DNA of 64,000 nt from Trichostrongylus colubriformis (taxonomy: Eukaryota > Nematoda > Chromadorea > Rhabditida > Trichostrongylidae). Under the pieces are notes generated by a model. The model searched no databases and was not told the DNA's origin. It saw only the letters and a list, made by a program, of their open reading frames with translations. Location: the NCBI GenBank assembly GCA_963978905.1, contig OZ022256.1:16679731-16743730 (forward strand), read 5' to 3'. Shown in pieces: positions 61,401-64,000 of the stretch (within the stretch, counting starts at the first letter, position 1; each line of letters begins with the position of its first letter). The position numbers and the translations under genes were made by a program.

Positions 61401-63639
61401 TTACGGGTATGGTTGCTTGTTCATTCCTCTCCATCACCTCGCGCATGGTGGTTTCAAGATCGGCGCGAACGGCGGAGAGCAGCGTCTAGTTGTCGAATGC
61501 ATGTGGGCGTCCCGTGCGTGGCTTGTCTTCCATGTCAATCTCGCCGTTGCTGAAGCTGATGAGCCAGTGGCGCACAGTCTCGTAGCTCACACATCCCTTG
61601 CAATGCAGCGTTGATAGATCGCAAGCTTCCGTCGCTTTGATGCCCCAACCCATAGTGGATGACACCGCGTGTTGGGTGGGCATCGACTACGGGCACTGTA
61701 GCTCTCCCCACGGAATCTGGTGGGTCAATATATTCTTACTAGAAAGCTTAGAGAACGTTCCACCATATTCCTGAACCTCCTAGACCTCCCTCGAAGTAAA
61801 CAGGAGTTATTGATTTTTTTATATAAACCCTACAAGACTTCTGGGACAACCTAATATAACATAGTCATGTAAGTGGTGACGATGTCTACCGACAATATAA
61901 TTTTCTAAACTAATTTAAGTACATTGAAATGACATAATGAAAATGAGAGAATGGTCCGGACCATGTGAGTTTTGGACTGACGAGGACTGTCCTGTATTTC
62001 ATTCACAAATCAGCATACTTGTTGCAGTGCTCTCAAACCTGTGGACAAGGTGTACGACGACGTAAAGTGCGCTGCTACAACCGTATAGGAGTACTGGTGG
62101 CACGTGGTAATTGTGAGAAGAACTCGCCTCGTCCACGTCGAACGCAGACTTGCTTCCAGAGAAATTGTAAGTGTAGTGCGATTCTTTGCGATTTTAGTAT
62201 GAAGTGGGTTTGAGGGAATCGTCCACGAAATTCCATGATTCTGATGGTTTCCGATGTCACTCTAGTAGCCACAGTATATATGAAAAGGGGCAAGAACTTT
62301 ACTTTCTTTCGATGCAGAAATCGAAAAGCTGTAAGAATACCTCGTTCGGAGGTCCGCCGCGCAATCTTCAAACAAATGTTGGCGGGAAGAGCGCAGTTCA
62401 AATTTCCACGCTCAGTGTTGATTTGCTTCCCCTATGCGTCCCCGACGACATGACCTTCGCCTTTTTGCTCACGGAATGTTTGCGGTCCCGCCTCCCCGGA
62501 CGCTCACTTCGGTGGTTGTCATTTTAGGAAGGCTCTATCTCCGTCGGATTCTCATTCTTTCGAGTCAATCTTAGTATGTAACCCATAGTATGAAAATTCA
62601 TCATAAATATATGGATGAGGAGTTTCAAATCTTTTGACTATCAATCCTTCTCATAATTAATTCTATCGATAGGTCTGCCAGCCACATGCCAAGAAATCCG
62701 TGCCCAGAATATAGTCTCACATTCTGTTGATGGAAACTATACGGTATTGCTAGATGGTTTCCCCGTCGTCGTTTATTGCCATCGAATGAACGAAACGATC
62801 CCGAAGTCCTATATCAATCTGAATCCCCTGACGAATTTCGCTGAAGTGTATGGGAAACGGTATGTAACCCTTTTTTCCACACATGTAATTGTTTTCACTA
62901 AATAATACTTTTTTCAGCTTAATTTACCCTCATACATGCCCATTCAATGGCGAAAGAAATGATTCATGCCAATGTACCGATGATGGTGATGCAAATGCTG
63001 GCTTGACCCATTTTAGAAAAGTTCGTGTTGATTTGCTCAACCGGAAAATCAACAGTGAGTTTTGCATAAACATGCAATTATCTTTTTCGATTGTCCGGTG
63101 CCCAAATGGAGAATCGATGTGGTCAAAATCACCATGGTAGGACTCTCATAAACTACTCCGGTTTCCAATGAAGAAAGCCTTAGAAAATTGCTGTGCTGAC
63201 TGTGGTGGTGTAGTGTCTTTTAATTGAAGAAGAAGACAAAAGCGATGGTGAATCTGGCCCCACAGAAGCCCCGAGACGCCCTTTTGACTAATCGCCACCC
63301 ACCAAAGGACGAGATATTCTGTAGGGAACCCCTGACTGAGTATTAATATATGTAAAGGCACAATAGCACCAAAACACTGATTTAGTCAACGATATGGTCT
63401 TTGCCGACACTTTGCATGGCTCTTTCGTCCCGTACGGTACTGCCGGTGACTGCTACAGCATGAAGGACTGTCCCCAGGTGAGAGAAGCAGCGGCACATTT
63501 ATAGGCTATTCACTGAAGGTTTCATTCATTTCAGGGACGATTCTCTGTAGATCTCCGTGGGACGGGGTTGAGAATCGTAGATGATCTGCAATGGGAAGAC
63601 AAAGGACATAGAACAACGTCGAGGATCGACAGATCAGCG
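13249..63639 (+). CDS. gon-1: GON-1 / ADAMTS9-20-like secreted metalloprotease, 47 exons, 3' end beyond window
   Basis: Secreted zinc metalloprotease that remodels extracellular matrix; the C. elegans orthologue is needed for gonad elongation and distal tip cell migration. Exons: 13249-13450, 15874-16087, 16145-16319, 18269-18347, 19340-19504, 23590-23642, 23741-23821, 23911-23994, 26244-26383, 27172-27303, 27873-28025, 29409-29565, 30604-30714, 31973-32121, 32293-32416, 32469-32600, 32669-32734, 35940-36068, 37937-38021, 38290-38437, 38513-38594, 38663-38747, 40877-41000, 41062-41193, 41274-41346, 41416-41586, 42851-42946, 43293-43434, 43490-43581, 43641-43808, 43948-44069, 44125-44263, 44317-44478, 44982-45107, 46524-46718, 46773-46931, 47649-47837, 56532-56702, 57803-57976, 58196-58366, 58433-58531, 58588-58686, 62028-62166, 62673-62859, 62918-63054, 63386-63477, 63535-63639. 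All introns are GT-AG. The sum is 2,070 codons, open throughout; C. elegans GON-1 is about 2,150 residues (from memory), so one short terminal exon is probably missing. Boundaries were chosen by phase and similarity to GON-1 recalled from memory. Confidence 0.96.
13451..15873 (+). other. gon-1 intron 1
   Basis: The 2.4-kb intron contains the Mutator-like MITE at 14,712-15,073. Elsewhere it has short unsupported open frames only. A small GTGTG/CACAC palindrome lies near 14,125-14,165. Confidence 0.7.
14712..15073. mobile_element. Mutator-like MITE, copy in intron 1
   Basis: Termini are inverted repeats: GGGTGTGTACACTTATGACA followed by AATTTTCGC on the left (14,712-14,740) and the reverse complement on the right (15,045-15,073) with one difference. 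The flanking 9-mers are GATAACAGA and AATAACGGA, seven of nine identical, fitting an eroded 9-bp target duplication. There is no transposase in the 362 bp. Confidence 0.72.
15874..19504 (+). CDS. gon-1: GON-1 exons 2-5: propeptide
   Basis: Exons 15874-16087, 16145-16319, 18269-18347 and 19340-19504 encode residues 68-278. Exon 2 begins with a run of Arg (RRRRR) and then the conserved block [17 protein letters not shown], which in GON-1 belongs to the ADAMTS prodomain. Exon 3 carries SDCIYRARV and [12 protein letters not shown], the conserved prodomain segments around Cys residues. Exon 4 is [15 protein letters not shown]. Exon 5 is His- and acidic-rich and least conserved. The intron between exons 2 and 3 is only 57 bp (16,088-16,144). 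A shorter reading using the AG at 16,104-16,105 would leave an 18-bp intron and was discarded. Confidence 0.93.
16320..18268 (+). other. gon-1 intron 3
   Basis: The 1.9-kb intron shows no recognised repeat or gene. Open frames at 17,198-17,485 and 17,852-18,256 have no domain and no splice context. Confidence 0.5.
19505..23589 (+). other. gon-1 intron 5
   Basis: The 4.1-kb intron holds the mariner fold-back at 20,014-20,427, a G-run (about 21,376-21,389) and an opposed C-run (about 21,782-21,792) some 400 bp apart, and GGTCACCGCG-type repeats near 19,560-19,620 and 23,345-23,475. Open frames at 21,336-21,722 and 22,483-22,776 are Lys/Arg-rich and not supported as genes. Confidence 0.6.
20014..20427. 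mobile_element. fold-back element made of two opposed mariner transposase 3' ends
   Basis: Arms of about 200 bp (20,014-20,214 and 20,235-20,427) are reverse complements around a 20-nt loop. Read on the plus strand the right arm encodes [18 protein letters not shown], the catalytic C-terminal signature of mariner transposases (the last Asp of DD34D), and the left arm encodes a damaged version on the minus strand. Neither arm contains a complete transposase. It lies in intron 5. Confidence 0.8.
23590..23642 (+). CDS. gon-1: GON-1 exon 6: furin cleavage site
   Basis: This 53-bp micro-exon encodes residues 279-296. It contains R-S-R-R at residues 283-286, a consensus proprotein convertase (furin) site, followed by [10 protein letters not shown], which is the start of the mature metalloprotease domain. 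Removal of the propeptide here would activate the enzyme in the secretory pathway or at the cell surface. The exon is preceded by a 4.1-kb intron and would be missed by length-based gene finders; phase on both sides and the GON-1 match support it. Confidence 0.93.
23741..26383 (+). CDS. gon-1: GON-1 exons 7-9: N-terminal half of metalloprotease domain
   Basis: Exons 23741-23821, 23911-23994 and 26244-26383 encode residues 297-397. They contain [14 protein letters not shown], the first strand and helix of the reprolysin (M12B) fold, then [19 protein letters not shown] and [12 protein letters not shown], and in exon 9 the segment [10 protein letters not shown] followed by [16 protein letters not shown]. 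Exons 7 and 8 are both flanked by phase-0 introns; exon 9 ends inside an Arg codon completed by exon 10. Confidence 0.95.
24106..24485. mobile_element. MITE family M1, copy A (intron 8)
   Basis: The sequence starts AAAGGGATCACACCTGAAAA and continues ATGAGTTTTTCTGTAACCCA; the right end mirrors it (GGAAACTCATTTTCCGTG). The same order of blocks, including CAAAGTTTCA near the left end and GGCGGAGCC in the middle, occurs at 38,918-39,342 and 39,870-40,275. Copy A is the most diverged. No transposase is present. Confidence 0.7.
24956..25817. mobile_element. element with about 150-bp terminal inverted repeats (intron 8)
   Basis: The ends CAATACCCGCC and GGCGGGTATTG are bordered by TA, fitting Tc1/mariner-type insertion. 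Inverted repeats extend about 150 bp inward on each side and include the palindrome CGCGGATCCGCG and the phrase CTCACCGAGCTCTATAGAAT. The 560-bp centre has no recognisable transposase, so mobility would depend on another element. Confidence 0.8.
27172..28025 (+). CDS. gon-1: GON-1 exons 10-11: catalytic zinc site and Met-turn
   Basis: Exons 27172-27303 and 27873-28025 encode residues 398-492. Exon 10 holds [16 protein letters not shown] and [10 protein letters not shown]; exon 11 continues [11 protein letters not shown]. Across the junction the zinc motif reads HELGHIFNIPHD, giving zinc ligands His437, His441 and His447 with catalytic Glu438. This is the HExxHxxNxxHD form used by ADAMTS9/20-type enzymes. 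The Met-turn is Met467 in HIMAPT. All catalytic residues are intact, so the enzyme is predicted to be active. The Ile codon in the motif is split by the intron, which is nearly filled by a transposon (27,342-27,841). Confidence 0.97.
27342..27841. mobile_element. Tc1-like MITE filling intron 10
   Basis: The termini are CAGTAGCGGTCAAAAATA on the left and its inverse TATTTTTGACCGCTACTG on the right, and imperfect inverted repeats continue for about 130 bp. The CAGT start and the TA bordering the right end are typical of Tc1 elements. The element leaves only about 38 bp of intron on its left and 31 bp on its right, next to the two exons that encode the zinc site. Confidence 0.8.
28026..29408 (+). 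other. gon-1 intron 11
   Basis: The 1.4-kb intron has a GC-rich segment at about 28,120-28,215 related to the GGTCACCGCG repeat family and otherwise no recognisable feature. An 83-codon minus-strand frame at 28,369-28,620 has no known domain. Confidence 0.5.
29409..30714 (+). CDS. gon-1: GON-1 exons 12-13: disintegrin-like module
   Basis: Exons 29409-29565 and 30604-30714 encode residues 493-582. Exon 12 carries [11 protein letters not shown], then [22 protein letters not shown]; exon 13 carries [18 protein letters not shown] and the [11 protein letters not shown] motif typical of the ADAMTS disintegrin-like region. The exon 13 donor (ATG/GTTCGC) is weak but the phase and the continuing GON-1 match into exon 14 (QCHRGEC) leave no better choice. 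The intron between the two exons contains a Mutator-like MITE. Confidence 0.94.
29937..30167. mobile_element. Mutator-like MITE with perfect 9-bp target duplication (intron 12)
   Basis: The left end GAGTGTGTACCCCTATGTCA is mirrored by the right end TGACGTAAGGGTACACACCC. A perfect 9-bp direct repeat, GTGACACCG, lies immediately outside both ends, the length typical of Mutator-like (MULE) insertions. The 231-bp element carries no transposase. Related single ends occur at about 50,642-50,671, 52,722-52,751, 55,103-55,131 and 56,198-56,221. Confidence 0.82.
31038..31092. repeat. 17-bp hairpin (intron 13)
   Basis: GCGTATGGCCCGTGGTG (31,038-31,054) and CACCACGGGCCATATGC (31,076-31,092) pair with one mismatch around a 21-nt loop. 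The pairing is too short and isolated to assign to an element; the rest of intron 13 (30,715-31,972) shows nothing recognisable. Confidence 0.6.
31973..32416 (+). CDS. gon-1: GON-1 exons 14-15: first thrombospondin repeat and start of Cys-rich module
   Basis: Exons 31973-32121 and 32293-32416 encode residues 583-673. Exon 14 finishes the disintegrin-like module (QCHRGECV) and then has GWGEWRSW followed by [16 protein letters not shown], the central TSR. It includes a WxxWxxW C-mannosylation motif and a CSxTCG O-fucosylation motif. Exon 15 completes the repeat ([16 protein letters not shown]) and starts the Cys-rich module with VQCAEFNNK. The acceptor of exon 15 is TTTTAAG rather than the usual TTTCAG. 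Confidence 0.95.
32469..32734 (+). CDS. gon-1: GON-1 exons 16-17: Cys-rich module
   Basis: Exons 32469-32600 and 32669-32734 encode residues 674-739. They carry [39 protein letters not shown] and [14 protein letters not shown], the canonical ADAMTS Cys-rich (CA) region. The two introns here are short (52 and 68 bp), while the next intron is 3.2 kb and holds two repeat elements. Confidence 0.95.
33108..34690. mobile_element. 1.6-kb element with about 180-bp inverted repeats (intron 17)
   Basis: Left arm about 33,108-33,285 and right arm about 34,505-34,690 are reverse complements; shared phrases include GCGCCGCGTCGGAAAC, TACTGTAATCAAGC and TCACTGTACAGTGA. The 1.2-kb centre contains open frames (for example 34,085-34,465) with no recognisable transposase. 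Within the centre a 23-bp phrase ending TTTGTCTCAAAGC is tandemly duplicated at 34,219-34,264. Confidence 0.7.
35037..35353. mobile_element. Harbinger-like MITE with tandem-repeat core (intron 17)
   Basis: The ends GGCAGTGTTCATAGTTCACG and its reverse complement are bordered by TAA on both sides, the 3-bp target duplication typical of PIF/Harbinger elements. The interior is a minisatellite whose units combine GATTCAGGCG, the palindrome CACGCGATCGCGT and an AGATATATATTGATTACGTG spacer; about three units are present with a variable number of CACGCGATCGCG blocks. Confidence 0.8.
35940..38594 (+). CDS. gon-1: GON-1 exons 18-21: end of Cys-rich module and spacer
   Basis: Exons 35940-36068, 37937-38021, 38290-38437 and 38513-38594 encode residues 740-887. 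Exon 18 has [17 protein letters not shown] and [11 protein letters not shown], the conserved end of the Cys-rich module. Exons 19-21 form the Cys-free spacer: [47 protein letters not shown] and PPDISYEYM. Spacer modules mediate substrate and matrix binding in ADAMTS proteins. For exon 19 two GT donors lie two bases apart; 38,022 keeps phase and gives [11 protein letters not shown]. Confidence 0.94.
36069..37936 (+). repeat. gon-1 intron 18 with direct and tandem repeats
   Basis: A phrase of about 72 bp (from GATCGCATAGAAGACAA to the TACAACC region) occurs at 37,482-37,555 and again at 37,836-37,907, directly before the exon 19 acceptor. Bases 37,377-37,475 are an irregular AAGGAATAAAA minisatellite. 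The first kilobase of the intron contains only short unsupported open frames. Confidence 0.65.
38663..42946 (+). CDS. gon-1: GON-1 exons 22-27: TSRs 2-5
   Basis: Exons 38663-38747, 40877-41000, 41062-41193, 41274-41346, 41416-41586 and 42851-42946 encode residues 888-1114. TSR2 is atypical ([10 protein letters not shown], lacking CSxTCG), as it is in C. elegans. TSR3 is [14 protein letters not shown]4 is WSYSEWSS then CSQSCGS, and TSR5 is WVYGHWSE then CSRSCDGG. Exons 26 and 27 each start exactly at the first Cys codon of a repeat. Exon 23 has a CAAG acceptor. The intron before exon 23 (2.1 kb) is mostly MITE sequence. Confidence 0.93.
38918..39342. mobile_element. MITE family M1, copy B (intron 22)
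   Basis: The left end TTAAAGGAATGGTCCACGGA is mirrored on the right by TTTTCCGCGGACGACTCCTT. Internally it has GGGCCGCATGCAAAGTTTCA and a GC-rich centre with two opposed copies of a GGCGGAGCC-like block. It shares this plan with copies A and C and carries no coding capacity. Confidence 0.78.
39391..39862. repeat. inverted repeat between M1 copies B and C
   Basis: Left segment 39,391-39,500 and right segment 39,735-39,862 are imperfect reverse complements that share TTTTGTGCAGCATGT and TGAAGTCACA-like blocks. The pair occupies most of the DNA between the two M1 copies. The GACATGCTGCA core also appears in the small element at 55,702-55,912, suggesting a common mariner-type ancestor. Confidence 0.6.
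39870..40275. mobile_element. MITE family M1, copy C (intron 22)
   Basis: The left end TTAAAGGAATCGTCCACAGA is mirrored by TTTTCCGTGGACGCTCCTTT on the right. It is collinear with copy B, in the same orientation and about 950 bp downstream. A lone left end of the same family (GGGAATCGTCCACGAAATTC) is seen at about 62,214 just after exon 43. Confidence 0.78.
42250..42740. repeat. GGAATTGTGG-rich repeat with 30-bp hairpin (intron 26)
   Basis: Irregular copies of GCGGAATTGTGGAA and a phrase with CACATGCTACGAAG recur on both sides of an almost perfect hairpin at 42,518-42,597. The hairpin arms (GGCCGCTTCCATACTTTGCG continued by CACCGACGC, and its complement) are about 29 bp around a loop of about 18 nt. 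No coding function is apparent. Confidence 0.7.
43293..45107 (+). CDS. gon-1: GON-1 exons 28-34: TSRs 6-10 and the start of TSR11
   Basis: Exons 43293-43434, 43490-43581, 43641-43808, 43948-44069, 44125-44263, 44317-44478 and 44982-45107 encode residues 1115-1431. TSR6 [19 protein letters not shown]7 [19 protein letters not shown]8 [16 protein letters not shown]9 [19 protein letters not shown]10 [19 protein letters not shown]10 is preceded by [13 protein letters not shown], near-identical to C. elegans. Intron 28 is 55 bp and readable but shifts phase if kept. Exon 33 has two in-frame acceptors 12 bases apart (starts 44305 or 44317); the second matches GON-1 spacing. Confidence 0.92.
45200..45375 (-). 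mobile_element. tRNA-derived SINE-like copy 1 (intron 34)
   Basis: Read on the minus strand, the sequence has TGGCTAGAGCGC (45,297-45,308), resembling a tRNA A box, and GGTTCGAATTC (45,259-45,269), a good B box, with about 27 bp between. A second copy at 53,405-53,560 shares the boxes and flanking sequence. There is no folded, complete tRNA, so this is a SINE-like relic rather than a tRNA gene. Confidence 0.55.
45376..46523 (+). other. remainder of gon-1 intron 34
   Basis: AT-rich sequence with no recognised repeat or gene. A plus-strand frame at 46,194-46,469 is not supported by any domain. Confidence 0.45.
46524..47837 (+). CDS. gon-1: GON-1 exons 35-37: most of TSRs 11-13 and the start of TSR14
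   Basis: Exons 46524-46718, 46773-46931 and 47649-47837 encode residues 1432-1612. Repeats continue as [15 protein letters not shown] (TSR11), [20 protein letters not shown] (TSR12) and [21 protein letters not shown] (TSR13); exon 37 ends in WQAGPWSP, the Trp-rich start of TSR14. Every exon opens at the first Cys of a repeat in phase 0. The linker between TSR13 and TSR14 is only about ten residues, whereas the C. elegans protein has a Ser/Thr-rich insertion of some forty residues there (recalled from memory). Confidence 0.94.
46932..47648 (+). other. gon-1 intron 36
   Basis: The 717-bp intron carries overlapping open frames on both strands near 47,237-47,634 that have no recognisable domain. 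No clear inverted repeat was found. Confidence 0.45.
50757..51652. mobile_element. mariner-derived fold-back element (intron 37)
   Basis: Two opposed copies of the same 400-bp segment (50,757-51,165 and 51,257-51,652) flank a spacer of about 90 bp. The outer ends GTTGATCGGAAAGTTTTGAT and its inverse are mariner-type termini, and the right end is followed by TA. The right arm encodes [19 protein letters not shown] and [17 protein letters not shown] on the plus strand, the mariner catalytic C-terminus; the left arm encodes the same region on the minus strand, with breaks. There is no N-terminal DNA-binding part. Confidence 0.85.
53010..53168. repeat. small fold-back element F2, copy 1 (intron 37)
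   Basis: The ends CCATTTCGAAGCGCTTGATT and the opposed AAGCGCCGCGGAAAGG-like end are imperfect inverted repeats. The centre has GAGAGTGTATCAAACTCTCT, then C-rich ACTCTCGCCACGCACTCT. Copy 2 at 55,439-55,596 has the same plan. Confidence 0.65.
53405..53560 (-). mobile_element. tRNA-derived SINE-like copy 2 (intron 37)
   Basis: On the minus strand TGGCTGGAGCGC (53,499-53,510) and GGTTCGAATTC (53,461-53,471) resemble RNA polymerase III A and B boxes at tRNA-like spacing. The flanking sequence matches copy 1 at 45,200-45,375 for roughly 150 bp. Confidence 0.55.
53629..54340. mobile_element. Tc1-like transposase fold-back element (intron 37)
   Basis: Arms of about 300 bp run inward from ACGGAAACTGAATTGATGCC at the left and its inverse at the right, around a centre near 54,010. 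The minus-strand frame 53,761-54,039 encodes [10 protein letters not shown], then [20 protein letters not shown] and a damaged tail; the right arm encodes [14 protein letters not shown] on the plus strand. These are C-terminal blocks of a Tc1/IS630-type transposase. The left end is preceded by CTATACAGGGTGGGGTAAA. Confidence 0.78.
54355..54445. repeat. near-perfect hairpin (intron 37)
   Basis: The phrase ACGTGAGGGTACACAACTCG continued by TGTAACCCTCAATGCCCC is followed, after about 11 nt, by its near reverse complement. The outer ends (GGTACAC) resemble those of the Mutator-like family at 29,937. It sits directly beside the Tc1-like fold-back. Confidence 0.7.
55439..55596. repeat. small fold-back element F2, copy 2 (intron 37)
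   Basis: TCCATTTCGGAGCGC at the left and GCGCTCCGAAATGGA at the right are perfect inverted termini. The centre has ACGGACTTGGGTAAGAGTGT, matching copy 1, and C-rich ACTCTCGCCAC blocks. No coding capacity. Confidence 0.72.
55702..55912. mobile_element. mariner-type MITE, 211 bp (intron 37)
   Basis: The left arm TTAGGTTGTCGCGAAAGTTC and right arm GAACTTTCGGGACAACCTAA are inverted repeats that extend about 70 bp inward (shared GGTCGAGGTGTTCCGG and AATTTATTTCTT). TA follows the right end; the left flank is TC, probably an eroded TA. The AGGTTGTC terminus resembles the larger mariner elements in intron 42. Confidence 0.78.
56532..58686 (+). CDS. gon-1: GON-1 exons 38-42: most of TSRs 14-17 and the start of TSR18
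   Basis: Exons 56532-56702, 57803-57976, 58196-58366, 58433-58531 and 58588-58686 encode residues 1613-1850. TSR14 [19 protein letters not shown]15 [27 protein letters not shown]16 [27 protein letters not shown]17 [18 protein letters not shown], and [10 protein letters not shown] that opens TSR18. TSR16 lacks the CSxTCG O-fucose site, as does its C. elegans counterpart. TSR17 is split across exons 40-42. Exon 38 lies after an 8.7-kb intron filled with repeats. Confidence 0.94.
56703..57802 (+). other. gon-1 intron 38
   Basis: The 1.1-kb intron has no recognised element. A small AT-rich palindrome (CATATGTATATG) is near 57,107-57,118, and a GC-richer segment around 57,530-57,700 has an open frame without any domain. 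Confidence 0.45.
58741..59636. mobile_element. degenerate mariner-like element (intron 42)
   Basis: The left end TTAGGTTGTAAGGAAAGTTC and right end GAAAGTT-inverse (TTTCATTACAACCTAA) form terminal inverted repeats of about 30 bp, which also share GGCCGGTTCT, and both ends are bordered by TA. The 896-bp length is short for an autonomous mariner. The interior has several stops and I could not recognise an intact transposase block, so it is a deleted or decayed copy. Confidence 0.72.
60060..60560. other. GC-rich island inside intron 42
   Basis: This 500-bp stretch is much more GC- and CpG-rich than the surrounding intron and has open frames on both strands (minus 60,060-60,410 and 60,193-60,507; plus 60,298-60,576). 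None shows a domain I recognise. It lies just left of the mariner element at 60,614 and may be a captured gene fragment or part of another repeat. Confidence 0.35.
60614..61854 (-). mobile_element. mariner transposon, about 1.24 kb (intron 42)
   Basis: The ends TCAGATTGTCCCAAAAGTCT and AGACTTCTGGGACAACCTAA form imperfect inverted repeats of about 28 bp, each bordered by TA (60,612-60,613 and 61,855-61,856). The length is typical of a full mariner. The decayed transposase lies on the minus strand, opposite to gon-1. Confidence 0.88.
60689..61683 (-). pseudogene. frameshifted mariner transposase
   Basis: On the minus strand the order of blocks is as in mariner transposases: [20 protein letters not shown] and DKPRTGRP (second helix-turn-helix and linker), [12 protein letters not shown] (first catalytic Asp), [11 protein letters not shown] (second Asp) and [11 protein letters not shown] (third Asp). 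The blocks lie in different frames, with at least three shifts between 61,683 and 60,689. All three catalytic Asp positions can still be seen, but the reading frame is broken and no full-length protein would be made. Confidence 0.85.
62028..62166 (+). CDS. gon-1: GON-1 exon 43: final TSR (18)
   Basis: The exon encodes residues 1851-1896 and starts with [16 protein letters not shown]. It ends with [10 protein letters not shown] and the first base of a Cys codon that exon 44 completes, reproducing the CFxRNC junction between the last TSR and the GON domain. It is preceded by a 3.3-kb intron containing two mariner-type elements. The acceptor is TTGCAG. Confidence 0.95.
62673..63639 (+). CDS. gon-1: GON-1 exons 44-47: GON domain (incomplete at window end)
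   Basis: Exons 62673-62859, 62918-63054, 63386-63477 and 63535-63639 encode residues 1897-2070. Conserved GON-domain blocks are seen in order: [102 protein letters not shown] and [16 protein letters not shown]. The GON domain is the signature of GON-1/ADAMTS9/ADAMTS20. The expected last block with the CGGFCGKC motif is not present in 63,640-64,000, so the final exon lies to the right. Confidence 0.96.
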
Positions 63640-64000
63640 GTAACTTCTCTATGAATTACACTGATTTTTTGAAATCCCTAGCGCTAAGGATGATTGGGAT
63701 GTCTGTTCATTAAGAAGAACTGTGCTACTACATCTCACGGTACAGGGGTCAAATCTTGCATCAGTGCTCGTCTAGGCCAGCCAAGCATTTCATCCCACCG
63801 GAGAAGGTGAACTGGTATCAGACACGTCTGGGAGGATAATAGCGCTGACATGTAAGTGGGGTGGATCCCGCAAGCCATTTCATAGGCCGAATCGCATTCA
63901 CCTGTCACCGCGAACATGAGTGGAACTTAAATGCGCGGAGCATCCAAACATGGAGTTGACTAACGTCTAAAGCTTCGTTCCTTCATATACCTACAAAAAA
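63640..64000 (+). other. start of gon-1 intron 47
   Basis: Begins with a donor (GCG/GTAACT). The expected final GON-domain exon with CGGFCGKC is absent here. Nothing else is recognised. Confidence 0.6.

Overview
The window is nematode genomic DNA, and the protein features suggest a clade V (rhabditid/strongylid) worm, most likely a parasitic strongylid such as a hookworm. This assignment is an inference: the single large gene is a close match, exon by exon, to Caenorhabditis elegans GON-1 (the ADAMTS9/20-type metalloprotease), but its introns are far longer than in Caenorhabditis and are packed with Tc1/mariner, Mutator-like and Harbinger-like miniature elements.

Layout. Positions 1-13,248 contain no gene I can support; they hold a large inverted repeat (304-793), a 753-bp terminal-inverted-repeat element (10,058-10,810), a near-perfect hairpin (11,443-11,523), a GC-rich block of unknown role (about 7,440-8,140) and the probable promoter/5' leader next to the gene. 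From 13,249 to beyond the right edge runs one plus-strand gene of at least 47 coding exons. Spliced at the boundaries I chose, the exons total 6,210 nt = 2,070 codons with phase conserved at all 46 junctions and no internal stop. Only the extreme C-terminus, after residue 2070, lies outside the window.

The gene encodes a secreted protease in the order: signal peptide, propeptide, furin site, reprolysin-type zinc metalloprotease, disintegrin-like module, first thrombospondin type-1 repeat (TSR), Cys-rich and spacer modules, seventeen further TSRs (18 in all) and the GON domain. In C. elegans the orthologue is secreted by muscle and distal tip cells and remodels basement membrane so that the gonad can elongate.

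The introns carry most of the remaining content: mariner relatives at 58,741-59,636 and 60,614-61,854 (the latter with a decayed transposase), three fold-back elements built from two opposed copies of a Tc1/mariner transposase 3' end (20,014-20,427; 50,757-51,652; 53,629-54,340), a Mutator-like MITE family with 9-bp target duplications, a Harbinger-like MITE with a satellite core, three copies of another MITE family, and two tRNA-derived SINE-like copies. No CRISPR array, rRNA or functional tRNA gene was seen, and no second protein-coding host gene could be supported on either strand.
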